Source of the DNA: Gammaproteobacteria bacterium
GTDB lineage: Bacteria; Pseudomonadota; Gammaproteobacteria; Burkholderiales; Rhodocyclaceae
Direction: 5' to 3'
DNA length: 64,000 nucleotides
Assembly: GCA_018824085.1 (NCBI GenBank)
Contig: JAHJHI010000026.1
Location: forward strand, 102,046 to 166,045
A program made the position numbers and the translations under genes. The notes under the pieces were generated by a model. It saw only the letters and a program-made list of their open reading frames with translations. It was not told where the DNA came from and searched no databases. Shown here one piece after another: positions 29,132 through 37,341 of the stretch. Every line of letters starts with the position of its first letter. Positions within the stretch are counted from its first letter, which is position 1.

Positions 29132-30562
29132 ATGCTCACACCATCCATGCAGCACCTCCCGCTCTGGCGTGCCTTGCCGGCAGCGCTGGCATCGGCGCTG
29201 GCACTGGCCGCAGGTGCCTGTTCCGTTCTGCCGGTGCGCGAGGGCACGGCCGCGACTCCGGCCGCGGGTGGCCGGCAGGCGGCCAGGCATGCCGAGGTGC
29301 ACGGCAGTCACGGCCGCCTGACGCCGCAGGCACGCAGGAAGGTGCTGGATGGCGTGGCGGCTGAAGGTGGTGCCGAATCGCTGGCGCGCCATATCGCGGT
29401 GCTCACTGCGGCAAGCGAGCTGCCGCTGCTCGCCGGCAATGAAGCCGGCCTGCTGGTGGACGGCCCGGCCACGTTCGACGCGATGTTCAGCGCCATCGAG
29501 GCGGCGCGCAAAACCGTCTTTCTGGAAAGCTACATCATCGAGGACGAATCGGTCGCGCTGCGCCTGTCCGAACTGCTGATCCGCAAGCAGGCGCAGGGCG
29601 TGGCGGCCTACGTCATGTATGACGCTGTCGGCTCCATCCGTACCGACACGGCCTATTTCGACACGCTGCGCAGCCACGGCGTCGCGGTGTGCGAGTTCAA
29701 TCCGGTCAATCCCGCAAAGCGCATCGGCTACTGGGACATCACCCAGCGCGACCACCGCAAGATACTGGTGGTCGATGGGCGCGTCGCCTTCGCGGGCGGC
29801 ATCAACATCAGCGCCGTGTATTCCTCCGGCTCGATGTCGCGGCGCCGCGCCGCGAAGGTCGCCGACGATGACGCGAACGGCTGGCGTGACACCCAGATCC
29901 GGCTGCGCGGGCCGGCCGTCACCGCGCTCGACGGACTGGTGCGCACGGTGTGGATGGCGCAGGGTTGTGAAGCCGCCCTGCCGCCGGTCGCACCGAAGCA
30001 GCCGCCGGCCGGTGACCGGCTGGTCCAGATCATTCCGTCCGGCCCCGATGGTGACGACAACCGCATCTACGGCGCGCTGCTGTCGGCCATCGACGCGTCC
30101 ACGCGCAGCGTGCATCTGAGCATGGCCTATTTCGCTCCCGGCCCGGACATGGTGGCCGCGCTGTGTGATGCGGCGGCGCGCGGCGTCGACGTGTCGCTCA
30201 TCCTGCCGTCCGTGAGCGACTTTTCGCCGGTGCTGTACGCCGGCCGCAGCTACTACACGCAACTGCTGGAAGCCGGTGTGCGCATCCACGAACTGCGCGG
30301 CGCGGTGCTGCACGCGAAGACGGCCGTCATCGACGGCGTGTGGTCGACGGTCGGCTCCAGCAACATGGACTGGCGCAGCTTCACCGACAACAACGAGGTC
30401 AATGCCGTCGTGCTCGGGGAGGATTTCGGCCGCGAGATGGAGCAGGTCTTCCGGCGCGACATCGCGGCGTCCTCGCCGGTGACCGCCGAAGCCTGGGCGC
30501 ATCGCCCGCTCGCGGCGCGCGCGCGGGAGTGGTTCGCGCGATTGCTGGAGCGCCTGTGGTGA
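29132..30562 (+). CDS. Phospholipase D family cardiolipin synthase-like protein
   Basis: A 476-residue protein with an N-terminal signal or anchor segment (LPAALASALALAAGACS) and two PLD domains. The HxK-x4-D motifs are HRKILVVDGRVAFAGGINI in the first domain and HAKTAVIDGVWSTVGSSNMDW in the second. This matches cardiolipin synthases of the ClsB type, which join phosphatidyl groups, acting at the membrane. The AGAC sequence is only a weak lipobox. A phosphatidylserine decarboxylase gene 3.3 kb away is also in lipid metabolism. Substrate and product are inferred from family only. Confidence 0.85.
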   Translation: MLTPSMQHLPLWRALPAALASALALAAGACSVLPVREGTAATPAAGGRQAARHAEVHGSHGRLTPQARRKVLDGVAAEGGAESLARHIAVLTAASELPLLAGNEAGLLVDGPATFDAMFSAIEAARKTVFLESYIIEDESVALRLSELLIRKQAQGVAAYVMYDAVGSIRTDTAYFDTLRSHGVAVCEFNPVNPAKRIGYWDITQRDHRKILVVDGRVAFAGGINISAVYSSGSMSRRRAAKVADDDANGWRDTQIRLRGPAVTALDGLVRTVWMAQGCEAALPPVAPKQPPAGDRLVQIIPSGPDGDDNRIYGALLSAIDASTRSVHLSMAYFAPGPDMVAALCDAAARGVDVSLILPSVSDFSPVLYAGRSYYTQLLEAGVRIHELRGAVLHAKTAVIDGVWSTVGSSNMDWRSFTDNNEVNAVVLGEDFGREMEQVFRRDIAASSPVTAEAWAHRPLAARAREWFARLLERLW

Positions 30563-30596
30563 CGGCGTCGCAGGTGTCCGACACCCTGCGGTGCAA

Positions 30597-30606
30597 TATC
30601 CTACAG
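30597..30606. promoter_or_regulatory. TCCTACAG motif, copy 2
   Basis: TATCCTACAG differs from copy 1 (28203) at one position. Its TCCTACAG core starts 133 bases before the ATG of the CsbD gene, the same distance as copy 1 from the DUF1328 gene. Function unknown. Confidence 0.35.
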
Positions 30607-30731
30607 AGCGCTTCGCGGGCGACGACGGACGGTCCGGATGCATCTGCCTACCATTGACTCATCGGCCGCGACACGGCGGTCCGACGCAACGATCCGGACG
30701 AACAGTCCCAATGACGACGAAAGGACACACC

Positions 30732-30953
30732 ATGAACTGGGAACGCATTGAAGGTAACTGGAAGCAGGTCAAGGGCAAGGTTCAGGAGCAGTGGGGCAAG
30801 CTCACGGACGACGATTTCGACGTCGTCGGTGGCAAGCGAGAACAGCTTGCCGGGAAGATCCAGGAGCGCTACGGCATCGCCCGCGACGAGGCGGAGCGCC
30901 AGGTGGCGGACTGGGAACGCCGGGCTTCCGACACCTGGTTCACGCACCACTGA
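30732..30953 (+). CDS. CsbD family stress protein
   Basis: A 73-residue hydrophilic protein matching the CsbD family: MNWERIEGNWKQVKGKVQEQ, then WGKLTDDDFDVVGGKREQL and KIQERYGIARDEAE. CsbD proteins are abundant under general stress in many bacteria; their biochemical role is unknown. The ATG follows an AAAGGACACACC ribosome site. It is monocistronic, with a terminator immediately after. Confidence 0.93.
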   Translation: MNWERIEGNWKQVKGKVQEQWGKLTDDDFDVVGGKREQLAGKIQERYGIARDEAERQVADWERRASDTWFTHH

Positions 30954-31000
30954 AGGCGGCGCGCGCAACGCCCCGACGCATTGCGCAACGCGCAGCGGGA

Positions 31001-31027
31001 ACGGACCCTTCGGGGTCCGTTTTTTCG
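31001..31027 (+). terminator. Rho-independent terminator after csbD-like gene
   Basis: ACGGACCC and GGGTCCGT pair around a stable TTCG tetraloop (31001-31020) and are followed by six T residues. It is the clearest intrinsic terminator in the window and ends the csbD transcript. Confidence 0.92.
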
Positions 31028-31506
31028 TCAACGATCCGGTGTCGGATCGGGCAGGGAGGCGATCGCGCCGGGCACAACCGGCTTGATGACCGGAAGCGCT
31101 GGGCGAGGTGCAGCAGCGTGCCGCCGTACAGGCGGACTTCGTCGCCGACGCGCAGGCCGCCGAGTGCTGCGCGCGGGAACACATGCACGTCGCCGCTTTC
31201 GAGCAGCACATGGATGCGATGGCGCCCGAATCCCGGCAGCCCGCCGGAGACGGGCCCGGCGGCGGTGCACACGGCGGGTTCGCCGGCGGGCAGCCGCCAG
31301 ACGCTTTCGATGTTCACCACCGTGCCGTAGCGGCTGTCGGCGCCGAAGCCGCCCGGCGTGACGGCCGCCAGCATCGCGGCGTAGGCGGCGCGTGCGCTGT
31401 GCGATGCGTCACCGACGATGTCGGGCGCGGGAGGGGTGCAGGCGCCGAGCAGGACTGCGCAAAGCAGCCCTGCCGGAGCGGGATGCCGGGGCGTGGCCGC
31501 GTTTAC
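31028..31506 (-). pseudogene. Broken or mis-sequenced lipoprotein gene (SlyB-like C-terminal pattern)
   Basis: The minus-strand frame encodes a hydrophobic leader and lipobox (CAVLLGAC, Cys codon at 31440-31438), then a YGTVVNIESVWR block and HVLLESGDVHVFPRAAL plus VGDEVRLYGGTLL. The last two resemble the end of SlyB-type outer-membrane lipoproteins, without their glycine zipper. No ATG, GTG or TTG exists in frame before the lipobox; the frame begins around a GTA at 31506 overlapping the previous gene's stop. Near 31096-31104 coding appears to shift to another frame ending ALPVIKPVVPGAIASLPD and a stop at 31028. Without a shift it runs into csbD. Either a decayed gene or sequence errors. Confidence 0.45.
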
Positions 31507-31691
31507 TTTTTGGCGTCGTCCACGGCGTCCTTCACCTTGTCGCCGGCGTCTTCGATCTTGTCACCCGCCGTGTCGACGGCGTTGTCGACGGCCTTGCCGG
31601 CGCGCTCTGCCGGGCCTTCCTGTTCGCACGCTGCAAGCGTGAGCGAAAAGGCCGCGACGATGGCGGCAAAACCGAGGGTTTTCGTATTCAT
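31503..31691 (-). CDS. Small lipoprotein with Lys/Asp-rich repeats
   Basis: A 62-residue protein with a lipoprotein signal (FAAIVAAFSLTLAAC, Cys lipidated) followed by an amphipathic, highly charged tail of the type VDNAVDTAGDKIEDAGDKVKDAVDDAKK, here described by its repeated D-K-x-x-D-A units. CAGGGAGTTGACC precedes the ATG at 31691, which decides the start. The tail pattern resembles small stress or LEA-like proteins. It lies directly upstream of the damaged lipoprotein gene. A third TGTCCTACAG copy sits about 120 bases before its start. Confidence 0.75.
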   Translation of the reverse strand: MNTKTLGFAAIVAAFSLTLAACEQEGPAERAGKAVDNAVDTAGDKIEDAGDKVKDAVDDAKK

Positions 31692-31808
31692 GGTCAACTC
31701 CCTGTAGTGATGATTGATGTCTGCACGCCTGCATTCAGCGTGCAGCCGGATCATGCGCGGTTGCCGTTTGGATGGCCGTCAGCCGCGTGCCGGCGAGGGC
31801 GTCGGGAC

Positions 31809-31818
31809 TGTCCTACAG
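31809..31818. promoter_or_regulatory. TGTCCTACAG motif, copy 3
   Basis: Exact copy of the 28203 motif, about 122 bases upstream of the minus-strand small lipoprotein start. The motif is symmetrical enough (CTGT-N3-ACAG) to act in either direction. Confidence 0.3.
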
Positions 31819-31877
31819 GCAGGGGGGAAGGGGAAAGAGGAAAGGGGGCCGCAGCTTTGCTTGCGACCCCGGGCGCA

Positions 31878-32177
31878 TCAGGGCCGCTCAGGCGCCGGTG
31901 CGCCTGCGCGACCGGTGGCGGCTTCGAGCTTCGAACGGGCCGCGGCGACATCGGCTTCATGCGCTGTCTTCGCCCGCGCGAGGCAATGTTCCTTCGCCTC
32001 GCCGGGCAGGCGCTCGCACTCGGCGCGTATCCGCGAGTAGTCGAGGTCGGCGCGCTTTCGCTCCAGCTCGTAGGCGGCGCGCGCGTCGTCCTGGGCGGCG
32101 TCACCGGCCTGCGCCACGTGCGGGGACATGCAAAAGGGAAACAGGGCGAACGCGCACCGGCGCAGGACGTTTCTCAT
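31878..32177 (-). CDS. Small exported hypothetical protein
   Basis: A 99-residue protein with a signal peptide (MRNVLRRCAFALFPFCMS, then PHVAQA) and a mature helical region rich in Ala, Glu, Arg and Lys (DDARAAYELERKRADLDYSR, and HEADVAAARSKLEAA) with two cysteines around CERLPGEAKEHC. The ATG at 32177 lies 15 bases inside the end of the transglutaminase-like gene, so coupling is likely. The family is not recognised. Confidence 0.65.
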   Translation of the reverse strand: MRNVLRRCAFALFPFCMSPHVAQAGDAAQDDARAAYELERKRADLDYSRIRAECERLPGEAKEHCLARAKTAHEADVAAARSKLEAATGRAGAPAPERP

Positions 32178-32190
32178 GGCGCGCCTCCGG

Positions 32191-33072
32191 TCAGGGCGTG
32201 TCGCGGCGGACCACCTGCACATCGACCGTCATGCCGACGTAGTCCGCAGGTTCGCCGTGCCAGGAACCGCTCACCGGCGAGGCCATGGACGCGTGCCGCG
32301 CGTAGGCGACGCGGATCAGGTCGCTGCCGCCGATGAGGTTGTTGGTCGGGTCGAAGGGCAGCCAGCCGGCGCCGGGCAGGTAGACGTGCAGCCACGCGTG
32401 CGTTGCGCCGGCACCCAGATGTCCGGCTTCGCCGGACGGGCTGTACAGATAGCCGGACACGAAGCGCGCCGCGTAGCCGAGGCGGCGGACCGCCTCTATC
32501 ATCAGCGTGGCGAAGTCACGGCAGGTGCCGCTGCCGCGCGTGAGTGTTTCCACAGGCGACTGCACGCCTTCCTCGTCCCGTGCGACGTATTGCATCGAGG
32601 CGCGGATGGCGCGGGTCATGTCGACCAGCAGGTCGCGGCTGCCGGTGGGGCCGTCGGTCCGGATGAACTGGCGCGCCCAGTCCATGAGCGTGCCGTCCGG
32701 ATCGTCGTGGCAGGGCAGGCGCATTGCGTACAGCGAGATCTCGTCGTCGGGACTGTAGGCGAAGGGCCAGGATTCGGCGGTCGGATCGAGTGGCAGGTCA
32801 AGCGCGCGCGTACCGGTGTGCTCCACCGTGAACATCGATACCACCTTCAGTTCGGCGGAGGGGTTGTGCGGGCGTACGAGTGCGATGGAATTGGAGTGGA
32901 CGTCATGCACCAGGCGGACTTCGACAGGCAGCGGCGACACGTGCAGGTCGGTCGCCAGCACACGCAGGTCGTGACTGTCGCGCGGGCGGAACAGGATGCG
33001 GTGCTCCCCGAAGGTGACCGGCTTCGCGTAGGTGTAATGCGTGGTGTGCGTGATGTCGAAGATGACGGACAA
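32191..33072 (-). CDS. Transglutaminase-like family protein
   Basis: A 293-residue protein with an N-terminal beta-rich domain (ITHTTHYTYAKPVTFGEHRI), typical of bacterial transglutaminase-like proteins, and a catalytic papain-like domain. The triad is the Cys in GSGTCRDFATL, the His in THAWLHVYLPG and the Asp in FDPTNN. No signal peptide is seen, so it is cytosolic. The reaction is unknown; relatives are predicted peptidases or amidases. Its 3' end overlaps the small exported protein gene. Confidence 0.88.
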   Translation of the reverse strand: MSVIFDITHTTHYTYAKPVTFGEHRILFRPRDSHDLRVLATDLHVSPLPVEVRLVHDVHSNSIALVRPHNPSAELKVVSMFTVEHTGTRALDLPLDPTAESWPFAYSPDDEISLYAMRLPCHDDPDGTLMDWARQFIRTDGPTGSRDLLVDMTRAIRASMQYVARDEEGVQSPVETLTRGSGTCRDFATLMIEAVRRLGYAARFVSGYLYSPSGEAGHLGAGATHAWLHVYLPGAGWLPFDPTNNLIGGSDLIRVAYARHASMASPVSGSWHGEPADYVGMTVDVQVVRRDTP

Positions 33073-33101
33073 GGTATGGGCGCCGGCTGGACTGGAACGG
33101 G

Positions 33102-33129
33102 GGCGCCAGCCCCTTCGGGGGCCGGCGCC
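33102..33129 (-). terminator. GC-rich hairpin after the DUF883 gene
   Basis: GGCGCC-AGCCCC and GGGGCC-GGCGCC pair around a TTCG loop in the 66-bp gap between the DUF883 gene stop and the transglutaminase start. No T tract follows on the minus strand, so termination may be partial. Confidence 0.5.
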
Positions 33130-33138
33130 GTCATTGCG

Positions 33139-33432
33139 TCAGCTTCGGCGCGAACGACCGAAGGACGACAGCAGAGCGAACAATACCGCGCCGCCGGCCG
33201 CTGCAACCATGACCGATTGCAACGGATGGCTCTTGATGCAGCCGGACGCGCTTTCGCCGGCACGCGCTGCCTCGGTGCGCACGCGCGATACGCCGCGCCG
33301 GGTCAGTTCGCCGGCCCGGGAAGCCATGTCGCGGGCCGCGTCCACGCTCTCGTGGGCAGCGGCAGTCGTGTCGTCGATGGCCTTGTGGACCGGTGTGGTG
33401 TGGAGATTGGTGCGGGGATTGATATCGGTCAT
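33139..33432 (-). CDS. DUF883 (ElaB/YqjD-like) protein
   Basis: A 97-residue protein. An amphipathic helical part (IDDTTAAAHESVDAARDMAS) is followed by a C-terminal membrane segment (SVMVAAAGGAVLFALLSSF) preceded by SHPLQ, the usual YqjD/ElaB layout. E. coli members are tail-anchored and bind ribosomes in stationary phase. Part of the stress-gene group, 63 bases downstream of the second DUF1328 gene. Confidence 0.85.
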   Translation of the reverse strand: MTDINPRTNLHTTPVHKAIDDTTAAAHESVDAARDMASRAGELTRRGVSRVRTEAARAGESASGCIKSHPLQSVMVAAAGGAVLFALLSSFGRSRRS

Positions 33433-33495
33433 GCGTGTTCTCCTTTCGTCGGAAATGTCTGCTGAGGTCTGTTGAAGATGGGTACGGCGCGTGTG

Positions 33496-33654
33496 CTATC
33501 GGCGGCGACCGAAGATGAGGCTCAGCACGGCGAGTACCAGGAACAGTACGAACAGGACTTTTGCGATGCCGACCGCGCCGGACGCAATGCCACCGAAGCC
33601 GAAGGCGGCCGCGATGAGCGCAATGATGAAAAAAACGACGGCGTAGTGAAGCAT
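33496..33654 (-). CDS. DUF1328 small membrane protein, second copy
   Basis: A 52-residue two-helix membrane protein: [20 protein letters not shown], then [19 protein letters not shown], ending GRRR. It is a paralogue of the product of 28338-28514 with the same G-x-A-x-G-A-x-GIAKVLF core. It lies directly upstream of the DUF883 gene. A GTTGTCCCATG sequence at 33760-33770 on the minus strand resembles the TGTCCTACAG motif of the other copy. Confidence 0.85.
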   Translation of the reverse strand: MLHYAVVFFIIALIAAAFGFGGIASGAVGIAKVLFVLFLVLAVLSLIFGRRR

Positions 33655-33892
33655 GGCTGTCTCCCGGTTGGGTTGCGAAGGGTCGTGCGTCCCGTCTCCG
33701 GGGCGATCACGGTGACGTGCCGCGATGAATCCATCTTATTGCGGCAACCGGCGCCGGCCCATGGGACAACATGCCACCGCGTGTCGGACCGGGCATCGCG
33801 CCGCGTAGGCCGTGTCCGACCGGGTGCCCGGTAACCGCATGGCGCGGTGGCACGGCGAGGGCACGGCGGATATCCGCTGCCCGTCGCGCAGG

Positions 33893-34774
33893 TCAGTTGC
33901 CGGACGTCGCAGGCAGTGCGAACAGCGCTTCGCCGACGCGAATGCGGTTGCCCGTCGTCGCGCCGGGGACGAGTGTCACGCCGGCGGGAGCGAGCACGAT
34001 GATGGTGGAGCCGTGCTGGAACCAGCCCATCTCCTCGCCCTTGCGCACTCGCGCGTTGCACGCGATGTGGCGCGCGCCGCGATAGCCTGCGTGCAGCAGC
34101 AGGTTCAGGCAGTGCAGGCGCAGGCTGGCGACGAGGATGGCCGCGACCGGCACCAGCGTGATGCGCGGGCCGCCGCCGGCCAGACGCAGCGTGAGGGCCG
34201 CGCGTTCGTTGCGGCAGAACAGCTTGTCCACGCGCGCGAGCGCCGGCGGATTGACGTTCCACGTGTCGCCCGGAAAGTAGGCGACATGCTCGACGATGCC
34301 GTCGAACGGCGCGTGGAAGCGGTGATACATCGACGCGGTGATGCGCAGCGTCACATAGCTGCCGTCGTGGTAGTGCGCGGCGAGCGCCGCGTCGTCCAGC
34401 AGATCGAACAGCGTGTAGCGCATGCCCTTTGCCTGCAGCAGCGTGTCGCCGTCGATGGCGCCGCAGGCACCGACGATGGCGTCGCACGGGCTGACCAGCG
34501 TCAGTGGATCGGCGTCGATCGGCCGCGCGCCGTCACGCAGCTCGCGCACGAAACAGTCGTGCATGCTGCGAAAGCGCGTCTTCTTTGCCTCCGACAGGTC
34601 GAGCCCGCTGAAGGCGCGCCACAGCGCGATCGACACGTCGCGCACCAGCGGCTGCTCGATCTGGCTGAACCAGCCGATGAAGCGCGTGGCCGCCGCGCGC
34701 GGAATGCGGTTGGTCAGGGCGAAGTTCAGCGCGTCGTTGCGCAGCATGCGTTGCACGAAGCGGAGCGGATTCAC
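33893..34774 (-). CDS. psd: Phosphatidylserine decarboxylase
   Basis: A 293-residue pro-enzyme that makes phosphatidylethanolamine at the inner membrane. The self-cleavage site is HGSTII, where the serine becomes the pyruvoyl group, so alpha and beta chains are expected. The VSPCDAIVG Asp region and the MYHRFHAPFDG His region supply the other triad residues. Length is typical of the proteobacterial type I enzyme. Its start is only 35 bases from the start of the divergent aminotransferase gene, so the promoters must overlap. Confidence 0.94.
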   Translation of the reverse strand: MNPLRFVQRMLRNDALNFALTNRIPRAAATRFIGWFSQIEQPLVRDVSIALWRAFSGLDLSEAKKTRFRSMHDCFVRELRDGARPIDADPLTLVSPCDAIVGACGAIDGDTLLQAKGMRYTLFDLLDDAALAAHYHDGSYVTLRITASMYHRFHAPFDGIVEHVAYFPGDTWNVNPPALARVDKLFCRNERAALTLRLAGGGPRITLVPVAAILVASLRLHCLNLLLHAGYRGARHIACNARVRKGEEMGWFQHGSTIIVLAPAGVTLVPGATTGNRIRVGEALFALPATSGN

Positions 34775-34809
34775 GGCACCGTAACCTCGCGCTGATACAC
34801 CGCAACCCT

Positions 34810-36474
34810 ATGAACGAAACCCTTCCCCTCTACGCCGCCGGCGCCGTCGCGCTGGCCGCGTTGCTGCCGCGCATCAAACGCCGGCTCGAACTTTCTCGCG
34901 CCAAGCACCGTTCCCTGGCCGGCCACGCAAAGATGTCGCGCAAGGTGGCGAAGCTGCTGCCCTTCTACGAATTCGCGGAGGCCGACATCTACGCCGTCGA
35001 CGGCGCGCCGGCCGATGTGGCCGCGTGCCGCCGCGCGGCTTTCGACCGGCTGGCCGCGCTGTACGGCACGCGCTACGCGCTCACCCGGGCGCTGACCGAA
35101 CAGGTCGAGCCCATGCTGTCCGACCTGCAGTTCACCGGCGCCTACCGCGTGCCCTTCCAGTTCAGCCGGCATGTGAGGAGCAAGCTCAAGAGCGGCGCGT
35201 TCGTCGCGTCGTCGAGCGGCGTCACGGTGACCGATCTCGACGGCAATGTCGGCTACGACCTCAGCGGCTCCTACGGCGTGAACGTGTTCGGCTACGACTT
35301 CTACAAGGGCTGCATGGCGCGCGGCAACGCGCGCGTCGAAGCGCTCGGCCCGGTGCTTGGCGCCTATCCGGCGCTGCTCGCGGACAACGTGCAGCGGCTG
35401 TGCGCGATCTCCGGGCTGGACGAAGTGTCCTTCCACATGTCGGGCACGGAGGCCGTGATGCAGGCGGTGCGGCTTGCGCGCTACCACACGCGGCGCACGC
35501 ACCTCGTGCGCTTTTGCGGCGCCTACCACGGCTGGTGGGGCGACGTGCAGCCCGGCGTCGGCAACCCGGTCGCGGCCAACCAGACCTACACGCTCAAGGA
35601 CATGCACGCCGACACGCTGCACGTGCTGCGCACCCGGCGCGACATCGCCTGCGTGCTGGTCAACCCGCTGCAGGCGCTGCATCCGAACGCCGGCGCGCCG
35701 GGTGACTCGTCGCTGGTCGATGGCGCACGGTGCGCCCGCTTCGACCGCGCCGCCTACACCGAATGGCTGCAGCAGTTGCGCGAGGCATGCACCGCGCGCG
35801 GCATCGTGCTCATCTTCGACGAGGTGTTCGTCGGCTTCCGGCTCGCACCGGGCGGCGCGCAGGAATATTTCGGCGTGCGCGCCGACATGGTCACCTACGG
35901 CAAGACGCTGGGCGGGGGCTATCCGGTCGGCGTCGTGTGCGGCACGCATGCACTGATGCGGCGCTATCGCGACGACCGCCCGGCTGACATCTGCTTCGCG
36001 CGCGGCACCTTCAATTCGCACCCGAACGTGATGGCGGCGATGAACGAGTTCCTGCTCGCGCTGGATACGCCGGCCATCCGCGCGCTCTACGACGGGCTGG
36101 ACGCGCGCTGGAACGCACGCGCTGAACGGCTGAACGCGCGGCTGCAACAGGAAGGCTGGCCGGTGCGCGTGGCCAGCCTGTCGTCGATCTGGACCGTGAC
36201 CTACAGCGTGCCGTCGCGCTACAACTGGATGCTGCAGTACTACCTGCGCGCCGAAGGACTGGCGCTGAGCTGGGTCGGCACCGGCCGCTTCATCTTCAGC
36301 CTGGATTACAGCGACGCCGACTTCGACGCGGTGTGCGAGCGCTTCATCGCGGCGGTGCGCGCGATGGATGCGGGCGGCTGGTGGTGGACGCCGCCGGACG
36401 CCAGCAACAAGCGGGTTCGTCGCACCATCCTGCGCGAAATGCTGCGGCAGCGGCTGCAAGGGATGCGGGGATAG
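34810..36474 (+). CDS. Class III aminotransferase with N-terminal membrane anchor
   Basis: A 554-residue PLP enzyme related to glutamate-1-semialdehyde aminomutase and class III transaminases. K365 in VTYGKTLGGGYPVG is the PLP lysine, LIFDEVFVGFRL gives the cofactor-binding Asp, and FHMSGTEAVMQAVRLAR plus CGAYHGWWG form the phosphate and substrate site. Unusually, about 100 residues precede the fold: a hydrophobic helix (LYAAGAVALAALLP, residues 7-20) and a basic segment, suggesting membrane attachment. HemL proteins are about 430 residues long, so this is not the haem enzyme. The divergent psd gene suggests an aminolipid or acyl substrate, an inference only. Confidence 0.84.
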   Translation: MNETLPLYAAGAVALAALLPRIKRRLELSRAKHRSLAGHAKMSRKVAKLLPFYEFAEADIYAVDGAPADVAACRRAAFDRLAALYGTRYALTRALTEQVEPMLSDLQFTGAYRVPFQFSRHVRSKLKSGAFVASSSGVTVTDLDGNVGYDLSGSYGVNVFGYDFYKGCMARGNARVEALGPVLGAYPALLADNVQRLCAISGLDEVSFHMSGTEAVMQAVRLARYHTRRTHLVRFCGAYHGWWGDVQPGVGNPVAANQTYTLKDMHADTLHVLRTRRDIACVLVNPLQALHPNAGAPGDSSLVDGARCARFDRAAYTEWLQQLREACTARGIVLIFDEVFVGFRLAPGGAQEYFGVRADMVTYGKTLGGGYPVGVVCGTHALMRRYRDDRPADICFARGTFNSHPNVMAAMNEFLLALDTPAIRALYDGLDARWNARAERLNARLQQEGWPVRVASLSSIWTVTYSVPSRYNWMLQYYLRAEGLALSWVGTGRFIFSLDYSDADFDAVCERFIAAVRAMDAGGWWWTPPDASNKRVRRTILREMLRQRLQGMRG

Positions 36475-36504
36475 CGGAAGGAGATCTGAGTTCGAGCGAG
36501 CGGC

Positions 36505-36522
36505 GGGGGCCTTGCGGCCCCC
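36505..36522. terminator. Hairpin between convergent genes
   Basis: GGGGGCC and GGCCCCC pair around a TTGC loop in the 55-bp gap between the convergent aminotransferase and Mpo1-like genes. It could end transcription from both sides; no T tract is present. Confidence 0.55.
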
Positions 36523-36529
36523 GGTGCGC

Positions 36530-37138
36530 TCAGGCGTGGTGCCGCGCATGCATCGGATCGATCAGCTCGCCACGCAGCAGATGGAGCGGCGCGCGATGGT
36601 AGAGCTTCACGTCGTGGAAGGGATCGGTGACGATCTTGGTCAGCCACACCAGCCCGGTCTCCACATCCTTCAGGAAGAACAGATGCACGGTGCGGAACAG
36701 CAGTCCGCCGATGCCGATGCCTATCCAGGTCAGCGACATGTTGAGCAGGAAGCCGCGCGAATCAGTGTGCGGCTCGAACAGCCCGAACAGCGTCGGGTCG
36801 ATGTACAGCGCCAGCGGCGACACGGCCCAGATCGCCATCAGCACGACCTTGCGCTGCAGGTTGTAGCCCACCTTGATTTCTTCCTTGTGCTCGTGCGTCG
36901 CCTGGTTGATGTGGTCGTAACCCTTGGGCTCGAAGAAGAAGTGGCCCGCCTGGCGCGACACCATCGCCACCCCCCAGCTGAGCAGGGCGGACGCGACCGG
37001 ATCGGTGAACAGCATCGCGTAGGCCGCGAGGAAGCTCAGCGCGCTGACCAGATGAAGCGACTGGTTGATGCGACTGTGATGGTAGTAGCGATGGTCATCC
37101 CAGCGCTGCGTGTGCAGCGCTGCCAGAAATGATTTCAT
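36530..37138 (-). CDS. Mpo1-like (DUF962-type) membrane protein
   Basis: A 202-residue protein with about four membrane helices and many conserved-looking histidines (HHSRINQSLHLVSALSF, RQAGHFFFEPKGYDH, HEHKEE). The N-terminal Y-x-H-x-x-x-N-x-x-x-H pattern and the following GHxxFE pattern resemble the Mpo1/DUF962 family, whose yeast member is an iron-dependent dioxygenase of 2-hydroxy fatty acids. The assignment rests on this pattern and is moderate. Convergent with the membrane-anchored aminotransferase. Confidence 0.6.
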   Translation of the reverse strand: MKSFLAALHTQRWDDHRYYHHSRINQSLHLVSALSFLAAYAMLFTDPVASALLSWGVAMVSRQAGHFFFEPKGYDHINQATHEHKEEIKVGYNLQRKVVLMAIWAVSPLALYIDPTLFGLFEPHTDSRGFLLNMSLTWIGIGIGGLLFRTVHLFFLKDVETGLVWLTKIVTDPFHDVKLYHRAPLHLLRGELIDPMHARHHA

Positions 37139-37341
37139 TTGAAGCCTCCATGGTGTGTGTGAAGGCTAGGAAGAACCGGTTACAGCCAGAATGCAGTTCG
37201 TCTAAGAATTGGTGACAAAACGCACCGGCGACGGCCTTTTCGGGTGCGCAACGCAAGTGTCACGCAAGCTTCACGAAAGTTGGCTCGGCGGCGGTCGATA
37301 GGGCGGAGAAGGTCGCTCGTACAACTCCAGACAGAACCGCC

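Noticed and set aside
34771..36549. Minus-strand open frame opposite the class III aminotransferase
   Set aside because: The forward frame has a complete PLP site; the reverse composition is unnatural.
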